Origin: Leucaena leucocephala
Taxonomy: Eukaryota > Streptophyta > Magnoliopsida > Fabales > Fabaceae
NCBI GenBank assembly: GCA_037074615.1
Contig: CM073550.1
Location: 15,642,001-15,706,000, forward strand
Direction of reading: 5' to 3'
DNA: 64,000 nucleotides
In this document: piece after piece, positions 1 through 13,208 of the stretch
How the letters are laid out: each line of letters starts with the position of its first letter
Position numbering within the stretch: position 1 is the first letter of the stretch
Position numbers and translations under genes: made by a program
Notes under the pieces: model-generated
Told to the model about the DNA's origin: nothing
Databases searched by the model: none
What the model saw: the letters and a program-made list of their open reading frames with translations, nothing else

Positions 1-186
1 AGATTGTTGCCCAGATGGATTAACTTGATTCTGTGTCCTCAACAAGTTTATTTTAAACTTGTGGATCTTCATGGATGAATGTGCATGTCATGCCATTTCA
101 TTTTAAGCCTTCTTGTCTGTGAGACTCTTGGTTCCTCAAATTTCAATGCTATCCAATACCTCATTTGTGTTTTTCATAAATGTCAG

Positions 187-3071
187 GGAGTCAAATGCAA
201 GCGAGTTGCGAGATGCATTAATTCTGTGGGTCTCTACATTCCAGGAGGAACTGCAGTTTTACCTTCAACAGCTCTGATGCTTTCAATAGTAAGTTGAATA
301 AATATTTCGTTAGCTTTTGTTATTGTTTTTCAACTAATAATTATTATTGGAATTATTAGCATTTATCACCATATTAAGTTGACATTTAAATACTGTAATC
401 TAGCCTGCTCAGATTGCTGGATGTAAAACTATTGTACTTGCAACTCCTCCAGCTCAGGATGGCAATATATGCAAGGTATTTGTTCATATTGGAAGAATAA
501 TATAACTATGAGGTTTCTCTAATCTTGCTCTGACTTCTGAGTTCTGACCAATGGTTTCATGCAGGAGGTTCTGTATTGTGCAAAGAAGGCTGGGGTGTCT
601 TACATTCTTAAAGCAGGAGGAGCTCAGGTTTTAAAGCATGATGACATAACCCATTTTCTGGCTTTGTAATTTGAGACTATTTCCTTACATTTAGTTGTAT
701 TTTATGTATTTGTATTATCTTAAACATAAATTATAATTTACATGACATTCTTCTCCATTGTAGGCCATATCAGCAATGGCTTGGGGTACAGAATCTTGTC
801 CAAAGGTTCTCAAGAATAACTCATCTCTCCTGTCGTGTTCTACATTCAAATTATTGTTGCGCTATTAGTATTCATTAGATTGAGCTTTATCCCCCTCTTA
901 ATTATTAAGTGTGTTGTCTGGTATGTATTTTAATTATTCTGTCATTTAGTTCTCTGTATCTCGTGCAAAAATCTGTTCGTCTCATGATTAAATATCTTGA
1001 TTTATTCAAAGTCATAAGATTTTTATAGCTCTTGAAATCTCACTCACCACTTTCATTATTAATCTGTAGAGTCTAATTTGTTTCAAATTCGTGGTTAATT
1101 GCAACATATTTCTCAACTGCTTTTTCCTTTATATGATTACCTAGTAAGATATTACATTAGAATTTGCTCCCTGTGACGTTTTAAAGAAGATAGTATTAAG
1201 TAATCAGATGACTGAAAAGTATCTGGAAGCTACTTTTTAAACCTTTCAGTTTTTCATATTTTGCGTCATTTTTTCAATTGTAGATTTGTGGTGTCACTTC
1301 TGCAGGTTGAGAAGATTCTTGGCCCTGGAAATCAGTATGTCACAGCTGCAAAAATGATACTGCAAGTATACCCATTTCCAATTAACTCTGGTTTTGTTTT
1401 CATCACTGTTTCATGTACTTAAAATCTTAGAGCTTTTCCCCCTTAATATTTAAAACCTGCAGAACAGTGAAGCCATGGTTTCAATTGACATGCCAGCCGG
1501 TCCATCTGAAGTTTTGGTCATTGCAGACAAGCATGCAATTCCTCGTCATGTAGCAGCTGATTTGCTTTCCCAGGTTTATAGAGAAAGTCAGAAATTGTGT
1601 ATTCTTGATTTTTGCATCTCTGTTTTCTTCTTCTAATACTTTTTATCCCTATAGGAACGGTTTATAAAAGCTATAAATACATGATATAGCATACATGACA
1701 TGTTTAATGTATGTCCGCTATCTATTTAGGCCGTGTTTTCAACATATTCATTCTAGAGTTTGTTTCACTTTGTTTTCCTTTCAATACTTATGAACATTTA
1801 GAGTCATTTTACTTCCATGCATTTTGTTACATGCTTACAACTCAAAATTTATAGAATCATTCATTTTTTCGAATCTATTCAAGTAATAACAGGAAAAACA
1901 TCGTTTTCTGATGTAGATTTCCGACATCATTCTAACTAGCTTATAATTTTCAGGCTGAGCATGGTCCTGACAGTCAGGTTGTTCTTGTGATTGCTGGAGA
2001 TGGTGTGGATACAAAAGCTATAGAGGAAGAACTCAGCAAGCAGTGCAATAGTCTTCCAAGAGGAGAGTTTGCCTCTCAAGCCCTGAGCCACAGTTTTATT
2101 GTGCATGCACATCATATTCTTGAGGTTATTACTGTAGTTAAAGTTGTTCTCTTTATGCTCAAGCTCTAGTGATTCCTTTTATGTGCATTATCTGTGTGTA
2201 TTAGCATATTTGGTTGTTTTAAGAAGAGAAAATACAAAAGTTATATATAGAGAGAATTGCTTCTTTGTAAGGAATAACGCACTCTGCTAGGCTCCTCTGT
2301 ATGTATGCAGAGCTAATAAGGTTGAGTATAATAGTAGAGATTATTGTGTATTGAAGCGTATTGTATGATTTTTTCGCATCAGATGTTAAGATTATCTCTT
2401 GATATTTTTAAATTCAAAACTTGAAACAACAAAAATGGGCATTAGTTTTTGCTTATATTAACAATTTTCACTTCATTCCTAATTTTCTCTGTTTGCTCAA
2501 GTCTCGCTTCTTCAATGTCCATATTGGAGTTTCAAAAGTAACAGTTGTTTTCTGGACCTTCCAGGCAATCAAGTTCTCAAACTTATACGCTCCTGAGCAT
2601 CTAATTGTCAATGTGAGGGATGCAGAGAAGTGGGAGAGTTTTATTGAGAATGCTGGTGAGACTATTGTTTTCCCCTTTTAAATTAAAAAATTGTTCTATG
2701 CCCATATTTACATTTTTAGATTCTTTGGCATCTTCATTCTCTCCCATTGGTCATAATCAAAGAATCCTAAATTTGAATGCTTGTTAATTGCTTGTGCAGG
2801 TTCTGTGTTTTTAGGGCCGTGGACACCGGAGAGTGTTGGTGATTATGCTAGTGGGACAAACCATGTTCTTCCTACTTACGGATATGCAAGGATGTATAGT
2901 GGTGTTTCACTGGACTCTTTCCTGAAGTACATAACCATACAGTCTCTTACAGAGGATGGTCTGAGAAAACTTGGGCCATATGTAGCAACCATGGCAGAAG
3001 TTGAAGGTCTTGATGCCCACAAGAGAGCAGTTACCCTAAGGCTTCAAGATATAGAAGCCAAGCAGGTTTGA
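187..3071 (+). CDS. HISN8: Histidinol dehydrogenase (3' part, nine exons)
   Basis: Last enzyme of histidine biosynthesis: NAD-dependent oxidation of histidinol to histidine, in plastids of plants. Exons read as 187-288, 404-475, 565-627, 764-805, 1306-1365, 1463-1573, 1954-2124, 2565-2655 and 2800-3071; all phases join without a stop and give 327 residues ending K-Q-V. The 5' part (transit peptide and N-terminal domain) lies before the window. Visible family residues: QAEH at the start of exon 7 (zinc-ligand Gln and His), PEH in YAPEHL (catalytic Glu/His pair), the Asp in VGDYASG and the His in LDAHKRA (remaining zinc ligands by homology with bacterial HisD). PAGPSEVLV and GPGNQYV are also typical. 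No damage seen in the visible part, so this is probably a working gene. Family assignment is very secure; exon borders were judged by eye. Confidence 0.95.
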
Positions 3072-3614
3072 AGATAAAATCGATACGTATTAACGCCAAA
3101 TTTGAAGCCTTGTAGCATGATCAGCTAGCCTACGTTTTTGTAGCCACTTTATTATTATTAGTACTTTTTTATTTGTTTCTTCAAGGCAACAATAATTGGG
3201 TTGATACGAACTACTTGACATTTGAAAGTGGTTCAAGGAGTTAAGTTGATTTCTCATTTCTTCTTCTCCAAGAGCTTCAGACCAAGGACTATACCTTTAT
3301 GTATGTATTGTACTGGAGGTGGAGACTCATGGAGTTCATTTTATATGTTGAAATATTAATTTTGGTACTCGTTTCCATAGGAGGCTTGGCCGAAATGGGT
3401 TATTTTATAGGGTTAATGTTGCTCGCAAAACAATACATCTCATTTTACCAACCAAATTTGACACGGTTAATAGTTAAATTCTTGAAACAATATTATAAGT
3501 TTAAACTAAATTATTTTATTGAGAAACAAAATCTATTTTAATAATTTTTATGTTTCTAAAAGATTAGTCTTTACAGTTTCAGTTAACAAATAATGACTCT
3601 ATTAAGAAAAATAA
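3072..3614. other. 3' flank of HISN8 and AT-rich spacer
   Basis: The first 150-250 bases probably hold the 3' UTR of the histidinol dehydrogenase gene. A small open frame at 3299-3541 has no recognisable domain and looks random. Nothing else was seen before the LTR at 3615. Confidence 0.4.
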
Positions 3615-3925
3615 TGCATGAATTGATGCTTATAACCCTTAACTCTTAAGATTTTTTTTTATCTTTATATCTTTAATTTCATAACTTCTTCAATAAATTA
3701 TTTGGAGGAATTTTTTATTGTAAATGTCATTATGTTATTATTTATTTTATTATAACTTTTGCATTAGTTTTAAGGGTTAGAGAGGCATATAAATAGAGGT
3801 CATATACAATATATAAATAAGATGAAAAAGGCACACATATAAATGAAAAATATTCTCTTGCTCCCTCTCCTAATTCTTATTTTGTCAATCCTCTTTCTTA
3901 TCCTCACTATCTTATTTTTATAACA
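3615..3925 (+). repeat. 5' LTR of the 3.6-9.5 kb element
   Basis: Begins TGCATGAATTGATGC and ends TTTTTATAACA. It matches 9201-9533 over shared stretches such as AAATGTCATTATGTTA and CCTAATTCTTATT, with small gaps; the first large gap lies within the first 20 bases. A TATAAATAGA motif near 3790 could be the LTR promoter. Confidence 0.75.
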
Positions 3926-4547
3926 CTTTATTAATACAAGTTCACTCTAAAAATTTTATGTATGAACTTCTTATAAATTCATATATTATTATGTTATGTA
4001 TAATAGTATTCTATATTAACTTTCCTTTCTCAATTTTTCCCTACCCAATTATAATTTATAATTTTAATTTCTTATATCTTTATAATATATTATATTATTT
4101 CTTTTATGTTATATATTATATTATTTATTTTTTCTATACATTTTAATTTGAGGTATAAGCTCTTTATAAATTAACATATTGCACGCATAGTTTGATATAT
4201 GGGTTTCAATCATAGTCATTTTTTTGTTTTCTTTAATTATTCATATTGTTATAGATTTCCTCATTGCAAAGAAAAATAAACATATTTATATTATTCTTCT
4301 TTGTTATGTATTATGTAATTGTCTATTATTTATATTATTATGGGTTTATTTTTTATTTATATTTTATTATAAGATTTAATTTATTTTGTCCAATATTATT
4401 CTTGTCATGATTTAAATTGCATTATATGTTTCTACTTATTTATATTGTTTAAATTGCTATATTTATTTGCATTGCTAATTCCCCTATATATATTAATTTA
4501 TATTTTGTCTTTTTTTTTATGTTGATATTATAATTTTATATTATTAA

Positions 4548-5007
4548 ATGGCCAGTAGCCATAATACTTTTGTGATAAATGACTAGACATCATATCACTT
4601 TTGACAATGATTCTTTGATAGGAGATGATCTTATAATTCTTATAGATGGCATGACGGACTAAAATATTATGACAATTTAATGATATAATAATTATAAATA
4701 TAAAAGTCCTGAAGGCTAATGGCTGAAATATTTAATTACATAAAAGAGATTGTAGTTTGGAAAGATTTTTAATATGATCTTGAAAATGAATATTTGAAAA
4801 ATTGATGATTTACTATTGAAATTAAGATAACAATAGTTAGGAGGGTGATAATCCTATTAAAAAAATACTACAAGATTATGATAGTGATAATAATATAAAA
4901 AAATATTATAAAATGACCAGAAATCATATACATAAAAAAGTGTTATAACATGATTAGAAGTCATATGGATAAAAAAATAAATATTAAAATGTGACCAGAA
5001 GTCATAT
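4548..5007 (+). repeat. Dispersed short motif in the element's leader region
   Basis: A motif close to TGACCAGAAGTCATAT occurs at about 4548-4566, 4578-4597, 4912-4929, 4949-4966 and 4991-5007, with spacers of 12 to over 300 bases. The copies differ at a few positions. They lie between the 5' LTR and any coding remnant. Function unknown. Confidence 0.5.
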
Positions 5008-8000
5008 AAAAAAATTTGTATTAATTCATTGAAATTAAATGTCAAAATTAGTAATGACGCCAAAAAGATAAAGAGACTTTATAAAAAATATCAAAAATAA
5101 TTATGACTCTCAATTCAATAAGTTGTAGAGAAAAATGATAAAAAGAAATAATTATAAGTATAGAAGGCTATATGATTTTTAATTTTTATTATTACTTAAA
5201 TTTGTTGTGATTAATTTGTGAAAGATAAGTTTATTGTAAATATTTGATTGATATTATGATATTTGTGTTATTTAGTGACATATGATATTGTTAACGTTAT
5301 AAATTTCCTCTTAACCTTTATTTTTAAAGTAACTAAATATATTTCATTTGTTTCAGCCATATTTGTGTTATTTATTGGTTAAAGACATACGAAATTACAA
5401 GAAATTTCTAAGAATATTATGTGGAATTAATTTAAAAGACTAAAAATTAGTTATTGAACATATTGTGAATATATAGTGTGCCAATTTATTTATAAATTTA
5501 AATATATGGAGTGTTTGTATAAGTCTAGATATTAATTATGATATGATGCTTGTATAAATTAAAATTATATTCTAGTTTTGTGTGACATTTAAAAAGGAAA
5601 GAAAATATCTATGTCCCCTCTAAATTAGGAAAATTGAGACTTATTTTTGTGAAAGTATGAATAATTGATCTATCTATTCACTATATAGTTGTGCATTCAT
5701 TGAAAAATGTGAGTAATTTCTTATTTCATTTTAGTTAGTGGATTTATTTAAACTTTTATTGTGTTTCTTATATATATATATATGAAATTGATATCACAAA
5801 TCATGAAAGTAAATAATTTAGATTTCAGATATATACTTTGATAAAAAAAGAAAAGATTAGAAGTTAAATAAATAATGTAGAATAAATTCAATCAACGGAC
5901 TATTTGATGTGTGTTTTAAATACATCATGCTCCATAAAATTAAATTGTGGTACTCAGTAAGGATCATATTGATCATATTGTTTCTTAAAGTAATAATATA
6001 ATTAACCATATTTTTCTTTAGAATGTTATTTAAAAATAAATTTAAAAAGAAAAAAGATAATTTACTGTTAGTATAAAATATTCTTTTAATAAAAATATAA
6101 ATATCTTTAATTCTTTATCATATTTATAATATTATTGTTATGCATTCATGAGTATTAACTTTGAACGTAATTATAATTTTAAAGAGGAAGATAAGCCTAT
6201 AATATTTTATAACAATTTTATTATAGTTATTGTACTGTAATGGTAAAATTATTTCTCTGTAATGGTCTAAAATATTTGGAAAATAGGACAAAGTTATGGG
6301 CATAAGGAGAAAATTTATAGAAATAAGTGTTTTATACTTTTATTTTGCCGTAAAATATTTTAATAGATATTATTATATTATTTATGTTAGTAATATGATC
6401 CAGTTGATAAATTTATTTATTTATTTTTTAGAGGTTTTATTATTTTGGTTAATGAGCAATATATTAAAATTAAATTGGTTCTAGTGATTTGTTAGTGAAA
6501 GAATAAAATTGAGTTTTGGTAACGGAGATAAAATTCCTATAGTTATGAAACTATTATTAGTTTAGAAAATGACTTTATGAATAATAAATTAATAAATATT
6601 TTATAAATGCTCTTAGATGTAAAAAAATATACTTAATATACTTTTTTAAAAAGTAACAAAGCCCAATTAATCTCATAAAAATAAATGTCAAATTAAAAAT
6701 TTTATAATTTTAAATCAGTCATATATTATGAAAATTATAAAATTTATTACTTGTTACAATAATCCAGCAGTTTATTAATCAAATATATATATTATTGACA
6801 TAATTTATTTGATCATCATAGATAATGTAATAAATTATTAAAAATTATGCATTCACATCCATTGAAGAATCATAAGATTCTTCATGAATAACTAATATAA
6901 AAATTAACATATATTGTTTATTCTCAAACAAAATTAATTATGAGAATCTCACTAGTTATAATTTATATAATGGATATTTATATTTCTAAAAATATATGAA
7001 ATTCATATATATGGGCCTATTTAGACAGTATGTAAACCATACAAGTATTTAATAAATTTGATAGATATATCTATAAGATGGTTACATGTGTGATTATTAT
7101 GATTTTGCAACAAAAAGTTTGCAAGAATATTTAAATAAATTATTATGTTGAGTGCACAATTTCTAGAATATGTGATCCTAAAAATATTCTCTGAAGCTAG
7201 TGAGATTATATATTAGCAAAATTATTTATTAACGCCTCCATAAGTAGTTAGATCAATGCTTATGAGAACAATATTTTTATTTCAGTATTAGCATATTTGA
7301 TTTGATATACTACAATACACATCAAGCCAATAAAATTCTCCCAATTAAATTGGCTTTTAGTCAGGAGTTAGATATTTTTGTTTAAATGAGTAATGCTTAT
7401 TTATATTGATTTACCACAATAGATATATATGGTTATTAAAAGAGAATTGAGATAAATATTGGGTAAGAATCTCCTTCTTCTTGTTTGTTTCTAAATGAAA
7501 TAAAAAGGATATTTTTAAAGGAAACAAATGAATTTAGGAGACTTATACCATATGATTAGTGGATTGTCATTTGAAAAAATTTTCTCAACATGAGGGAGAG
7601 AAATTGAGTAGCTGAAAAAAGGAACATAATAAATACATTATTACTATCAAATGTAAGACCCTCAAATATAGTATTATGAACTAGAAATTCATAAAATATT
7701 GCATTCATAAAATATTATAAAATATCTAACAAATATGATTGTTGACTTAAATGAGATTATCAAATATGATATTCTAGCTGAAAATACTCCAATTAGTATA
7801 AATAAAGTGGGATATATTTGAAGTAAGAAAGGCTAATTGGTTCCAAATATAATATTAGAAATATTAGAGCATGTAATTAAGATGATTATATTAAGGAGGC
7901 AAGTATTTTAGAAAAGTATCAAGATATAACTACTAATGAAAACCTCAAAAGAAGTTCAGGTACTTGACATATAATAAAGAAATCTCAATTAGTTATGTCA

Positions 8001-9022
8001 AAATAAATAAAATAAAACCAAAAAGATAAAGTTATCGACAACAATTTTGATAATAATATCATGTGATTAAATGATGATCTTGTATGTAGATATGTCATGT
8101 GAAGTAGACAGAAAATATGTTTGCAACAAAGAAAAGTAAAAAGGTAAATATGCAATGAAAATATATTTATATTATTTTAATATATGAAAATTATGGACCT
8201 GCAGTCTAAACATCCTAAATATAAAGTTATTAAGGAATATAGAAATATTTATGTGAAAATAATTTTTTTTTCACAAAAGCTAATTATGAATATTATAAGG
8301 AATATTATTGTGGTAGATGTAATAATTTGTGCATATATTACTAGTTTAGTGGTATATGAAAATAAAATATGCGTCTAATAAATATTGTTATAGCATATGC
8401 ATATGACTTACTAAATAGTAAAATTTATATGATATTTTTTAAGGATTTAAAATGCCTAAAACATATAAAGAAAATATCTAGAGTTGAATATCCTATTATT
8501 TTACAATTTTTAGATTTTTCTATGACTATATTGTGTATAAAAATATTAAATTTAATGGATCAGAAGTTCCATATATTTATTCTATTTATCTATTATGTTG
8601 ATATTGCATATTGTAATTATTGGAAAAATTAAGTTACTGTAGGTACACAGATGAATAATGAAATTAATATTTGAGGTGATAGTTCTATGAAATATTATAT
8701 GAAATCATTTTATTCTAAGTACATTGAATATGTAAATGCAAGATATGGTGATTTTCAAGATAATTTTTTTATTATATTCACAATGTATAAGGCATATAGA
8801 GAGTATGCTGATAATTCAATATATCCAGAAGATATGTTGGAGAAATTATGATGACAATGAATCATGTATGATTCGATTAAAAGAAAGATATGCTAAAAAA
8901 AGTATTGAAAATCATCCGCTTGAGAAAATAGTATACTATGAAAAAGATATGTTGAAAACTCAATGTTATCAATAGCATGATAAAAAATGATGTTATTATC
9001 AGGATGAGTAAAAATTATGCTG

Positions 9023-9171
9023 CACTTTTTTTCTTTTACTAAGATTTTATCCCATTGGATTTTCTTGATAATATTTTTAATAAGACAACGTTAATATATA
9101 TTGTATACTCTTTTTCTTTCACTAGATTTTTGTCCCACTAAATTTTTTCTAGTAAGATTTTAACGAGGTAT
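9023..9171 (+). repeat. Duplicated 3' UTR block of the LTR element
   Basis: Units at about 9023-9090 and 9107-9171 share the order CTTT-rich start, ACTA-GATTTT, TCCCA, TTTTCT, AATTTTAA. This resembles a conserved non-coding block seen upstream of the polypurine tract in many plant copia elements (family knowledge); here it is present twice. Confidence 0.5.
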
Positions 9172-9200
9172 AATATTAGTTATAGACATCCAAGGGGGAG

Positions 9201-9533
9201 TGTTATGAATATTAAAGAATAGATGCCCATAACCTCTAACCCTTAGGATTCATTTTCTCTTTATGTCCTTAACTTCATAACCTCCTCAATGAATTAGTTG
9301 GAGAAATTTCTTATTATAAATGTCATTATGTTACTACTTATTTCATTGTAATATTTACATTATCTTTAAAGGTTAAAAATACCTATAAATAGAAACCATG
9401 TATAAGATATGTATAAGATAAAAAAAGTATATATATAAATGAGAAATACTCCCTCAAACACATGTATGAATGAGAAACACTCCCATATTCCCTTTCCTAA
9501 TTCTTATTCTGTCAATGTCTTATTTTTATAACA
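9201..9533 (+). repeat. 3' LTR of the 3.6-9.5 kb element
   Basis: Starts TGTTATGAATATT directly after a purine tract and ends TTTTTATAACA, as the 5' copy does. It is about 20 bases longer than the 5' LTR. The five bases after it (TCATC) do not match those before the 5' LTR (AATAA), so no target-site duplication remains. Confidence 0.8.
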
Positions 9534-10041
9534 TCATCCAATTTTTTTTACCTCATTAGGCACTTGGAAGATGTTTGAATTAACTCTTTTTGAAAGATAT
9601 GTGGAGAGTTTAGTATAAATTCCATTTTGGAAGTAATTTTAGTCAGTTTTTCTTTAAAAACACAATTACTAAAAAAACAATTTACACAATAAAAATAAAA
9701 AAGAACAAAATTGCTTTCATCCAATCTAATCTAAATATAAACACACATTAATTAAAGATACTGTTATTTTAAAAAATAATTAAAAGTAGTCTGAAAGCAT
9801 TGTAATCTTTTATTTGAGAGTGTAAAAATAAAAACTTCTACCCGTTCGAATTTTAAATTACACAATAATATACATGTCAACCTTCTTTAGAGGTTACAAG
9901 GTAAGATTAAAACATTTGCATCATCTGCCTTGAAAGAAAATATGTCGGAACAACTTTCATGTCTGGCCCTATCTAAGAACAAATATTTGAAAAAATGGGG
10001 TCAAAATTGAAGCCATGATGATTCATAAGTATCTTTGAGTA
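9534..10041. other. AT-rich spacer and 3' flank of UTP6 gene
   Basis: Between the retrotransposon and the stop codon of the minus-strand UTP6-like gene. The right-hand part should contain that gene's 3' UTR. No gene or repeat recognised. Confidence 0.35.
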
Positions 10042-13000
10042 TCATCCAAAATTAGGGGAAGCAATGGATAGGCCTGCATCTTTGATGAGTATCCTCCTTG
10101 CCCGCCACATAACGGCAGTCGCCTTTTCCGATGTTCCCATCTGCAAAGTAAGGGGGCAAAAACCCATAATGGGAGAGCTATTTGAAATAAATGCTCAAAT
10201 AATAAAGAGGTAGTTACATGCTATTTAAGATGTCCGTAATTGATATGATAAACAGATAAACTGTCAACGAAATTATTAAAGTGATATTTCATGCTAGTTC
10301 ACACTGCTACAAGGTTACACAACCTTATATCATTATATATCAGTTTATCAAACATTCCGAAGTGAAAGGAATCCACCAACGAACTCAGAAAATGCAGACG
10401 GCTATTTGGTCAGTTTTTGCAACAGTCACAGCAAAAGTAAGCCTAAGTTTTACCTTGCTTTCCATTTGATAGTAATCTTGCCACAATTTGATATCTTGGT
10501 CATAAGTTGCAAGTGCAGATTCGAATAGTTTTCTAGCGTTCACTAGACCATCTTTGTCTCCAATTGAAGCAAGGTTTGTTTCAAGGTCAATGCAGTGTTT
10601 ATATAAAACAAGGCCAGGATGTGGTAGCGCTAGAAATCTGCAATGAGAAGAAAGCGCATGAAACTTGCAGCTCAAAAACAATAAGTATGAGAAAAAATAT
10701 CCAGAACATACCGCTTATATATCTCTCTGGCATGATGAATTCCATCCTTTTGAAGGATAAACTTTACAATGGAAAAGGAGAGGGAAAATCCATTTTCACT
10801 GCCGCCATCCCTGGCCAAAGTAGTGACAGAAATCTCCAACAGCTTATCAAAATACGGTTTTTGATTTGCATAGAATTTAAGGGCCTGTGAGAAGAGTCAA
10901 TTTCAAAGATGAATTATTAAGACCTTTACGAATTTGATATAGAAAATGTACAGAACAGTTTAGATAAAGGGGGGAAAGATCTGTTTAAGATTGGATTGTA
11001 CAGGAACAAAATGTGCGAAATTTACATAACAGATTGTTACGACAAAATGAGAAAAGGTTCATAAATCCTTGAAAGATCATCTAAGAATCCCGAAAGAATT
11101 TCAATGCTCAATGCAAATCAGGGGTCAAACTGGTATCAGAACATAATAAAGAAAACAAAAATATTAAGTGCCGACAACATACCATTACCCACAAGTTCTC
11201 AGAATTTGAAACGGGAAATTTTCTCAAACTGTATCTTAAGAGTTCAAAGAGGGATAACAGATCAACATCCCTAGGTGAAGCAGAACTCCTTGTTATGCAT
11301 TTAATCTCTATAGTTATCCTTAATACCCATAATTGCACAGACTCTGCAAGTTTTCCAGAGCAAAGCTTTGTCGCCAGCTTCCTGGCTTCATCCAACTGTC
11401 CCAATTGCAAATAAAATGACAAATAATCACAAGCAAGATCTTCAGTAAGGCACTCCATACTTTCTGCCCTTTCGTATATTCTCAAGAGATGCGATATATA
11501 ATTTACAGCTTCATCTGATCGCCCAGATATATTGGTTTCTCCCCCTTTATGAGCTATAAAACCCATTAAACAGTTTGCATACAACCTAAACACATTGCCT
11601 GAAGGCGCACTTTTCAAAGCCTCCTCATAAACCTACAAAAAGAAAAAATATCAGAGATTTATCAGACCAGTATAGGATCACAAGACCAATAATCTTATAA
11701 ACATACTTTTCTAATTACTTTCATGGTAAAGACATTTCCACAAATAATATGCTTTCTATTGTCTTAGTGATTCCCATGAATTCATACCTGAATTGCCTTT
11801 TGCATATGGGGAATGATGGCTTCTTCACTCATCTCCTGCAGATTTTCAGGGTTATATTCACGTCTTGCAAGCCAATCCCAGAACTCTGGCTCTATCAAAA
11901 AATCTCTCTTCATGCCATTCAGTATCTCCTTACTCATTTCTTCAGAATTTGCTAACTTAGTACCCTCCAATATTTCAAGAAATCGCTGCCGAAGATTAAG
12001 ACTTGAAGGGACAGCTTCAAGTGCACCACTGTAGATAGTTTGGAAGATGCTCATACCATGCTCAGCAAACATTGCTTGTTTCTTTTCTGAATCAGCATTT
12101 TCAGCATTTGAATTCTCATTATTTTCTGTTTTAAAATTTAAGGACACGAATGAATCTTCATTTTCATCTCTCTGTTGTTTCTCATTAACAACGCTCTGAT
12201 CGCGAGTCAAAGTACCCTCATCCTCACCAAGAGCAACCTTTCTAGCCTTTAACTTGTTAAGATATGTAAGTTCCATCCGAAGATACTCTACCCAAAGGTC
12301 TTCTGAAGTTGGGCAAACCCTAAGTCCTTCTTGCATTAGAGCACGGGCAGATGCAACATTTAAGTTATGGTCAAATTCCCAAGCTGCAGCATATATCCAA
12401 ACTCCAGGTACCTTTGGATGAAACCTAACAAGCTTTGTGAGGGCCTGAGAAATTTCAGTAGACAAATATTCAGATGCTATAACAAAAAACAAAAATATTA
12501 AAACAGAATATGATATTACAACATATATGCGAGTAGCTATATCTTAGTTTAGTTTGTTTCGCTGTTTTATTGCTTTTCTGGTGTATAAAAAAATGTGAGT
12601 AGCCATAATATTATTGATATGCAAAGTGAACATCCTATATGTGGAAGGAAGTTTTGCTTCTACCCAGTTTAATTTAATAATTTTCTCCAGCTTTCATCTT
12701 CAATTTGAATGACATGCAGTTTTTGGCTCTACGTTACCATGTTGTCTTCTTCCATTGCTCTAGAGAAAATAGTTATACAATACTTGTTTACCTTCTTCAT
12801 CCTCCCATTTTTCTTCAGTCTGCAAAACTCAAGATACCGAAACCAAAGGTCAATATCGCCTTTATACCGCTTCAAAGCCAACTCATAAATCTCCATAATC
12901 CTCAACACACCAGCTAAATCCGACTTGGACTTCTTCTTCTTCTTCTTGTTCTCATTTCCTTGATACCCCGACTCGGGCGACACAACCAGCTTCTTGCGGA

Positions 13001-13208
13001 GCCTCCGGAGGGTGTCAAGCTGAATCTCGTATTCAATATAAGCTATAAAGTCCTGCTTGAGAGGGCTCGGTCGCTTGAGCCTGTACTCGAATTTCCGACG
13101 CTGCTTCACGATCTCGGCTATTTCGCGGCGGCTGAAGAGGCCACGTTGCTCGAGGTCGTCGAGCTCGTCAACCATGCGCTCCAATCTATATTGTACAACG
13201 TCAGCCAT
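10042..13208 (-). CDS. UTP6: U3 snoRNA-associated protein 6 (UTP6) homologue
   Basis: Component of the SSU processome (U3 snoRNP) that processes 18S pre-rRNA in the nucleolus. Six exons on the minus strand: 13208-12792, 12444-11788, 11632-11183, 10884-10712, 10637-10454 and 10140-10042. Phases join without a stop and give 659 residues, close to the usual plant length. The N-terminus MADVVQYRLERMVDELDDLE and the R-x-F-E-Y-x-L-K-R region (about residues 38-46) are typical of the family; a run of six Lys near residue 90 could aid nuclear import. Helical HAT-type repeats (for example around LWVEYLRMEL and FWDWLARREYNP) follow to the C-terminus. An in-frame run upstream of 12444 belongs to intron 1: the acceptor CTCAG at 12448-12445 keeps phase and joins GRMKK to ALTKLVRFHP. 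Looks intact. The 5' UTR lies just above 13208. Confidence 0.93.

Larger units (their letters stand above)
3615..9533 (+). mobile_element. Decayed LTR retrotransposon, copia-like
   Basis: Two diverged direct repeats (3615-3925 and 9201-9533) bound about 5.3 kb of very AT-rich sequence with no long open frame. A purine tract (CAAGGGGGAG) sits directly before the second repeat, the normal place of a polypurine tract, so the element reads on the + strand. Around 8520-8620 a broken frame resembles the copia reverse transcriptase stretch ending in Tyr-Val-Asp (here FIYYVDI, the second Asp of YVDD lost). At 9023-9171 there is a duplicated block of the kind often found near the 3' end of plant copia elements. 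No convincing primer-binding site or target-site duplication was found. An old, dead copy; the LTR pair is clear, the superfamily assignment is moderate. Confidence 0.75.

Noticed and set aside
1..186. Earlier exon of histidinol dehydrogenase in the first 186 bases
   Set aside because: The open frame from 79 is not similar to the family before residue G at 187, which follows a good acceptor; treated as intron.
8184..8975. Several overlapping 60-90 codon open frames as genes
   Set aside because: They lie inside the decayed LTR element; only short reverse-transcriptase-like similarity is seen, with no intact domain.
12445..12492. In-frame extension of UTP6 exon 2 starting MFFVIASEYLSTEISQ
   Set aside because: The acceptor at 12445-12446 keeps phase with exon 1 and joins conserved sequence; the extension is intron.
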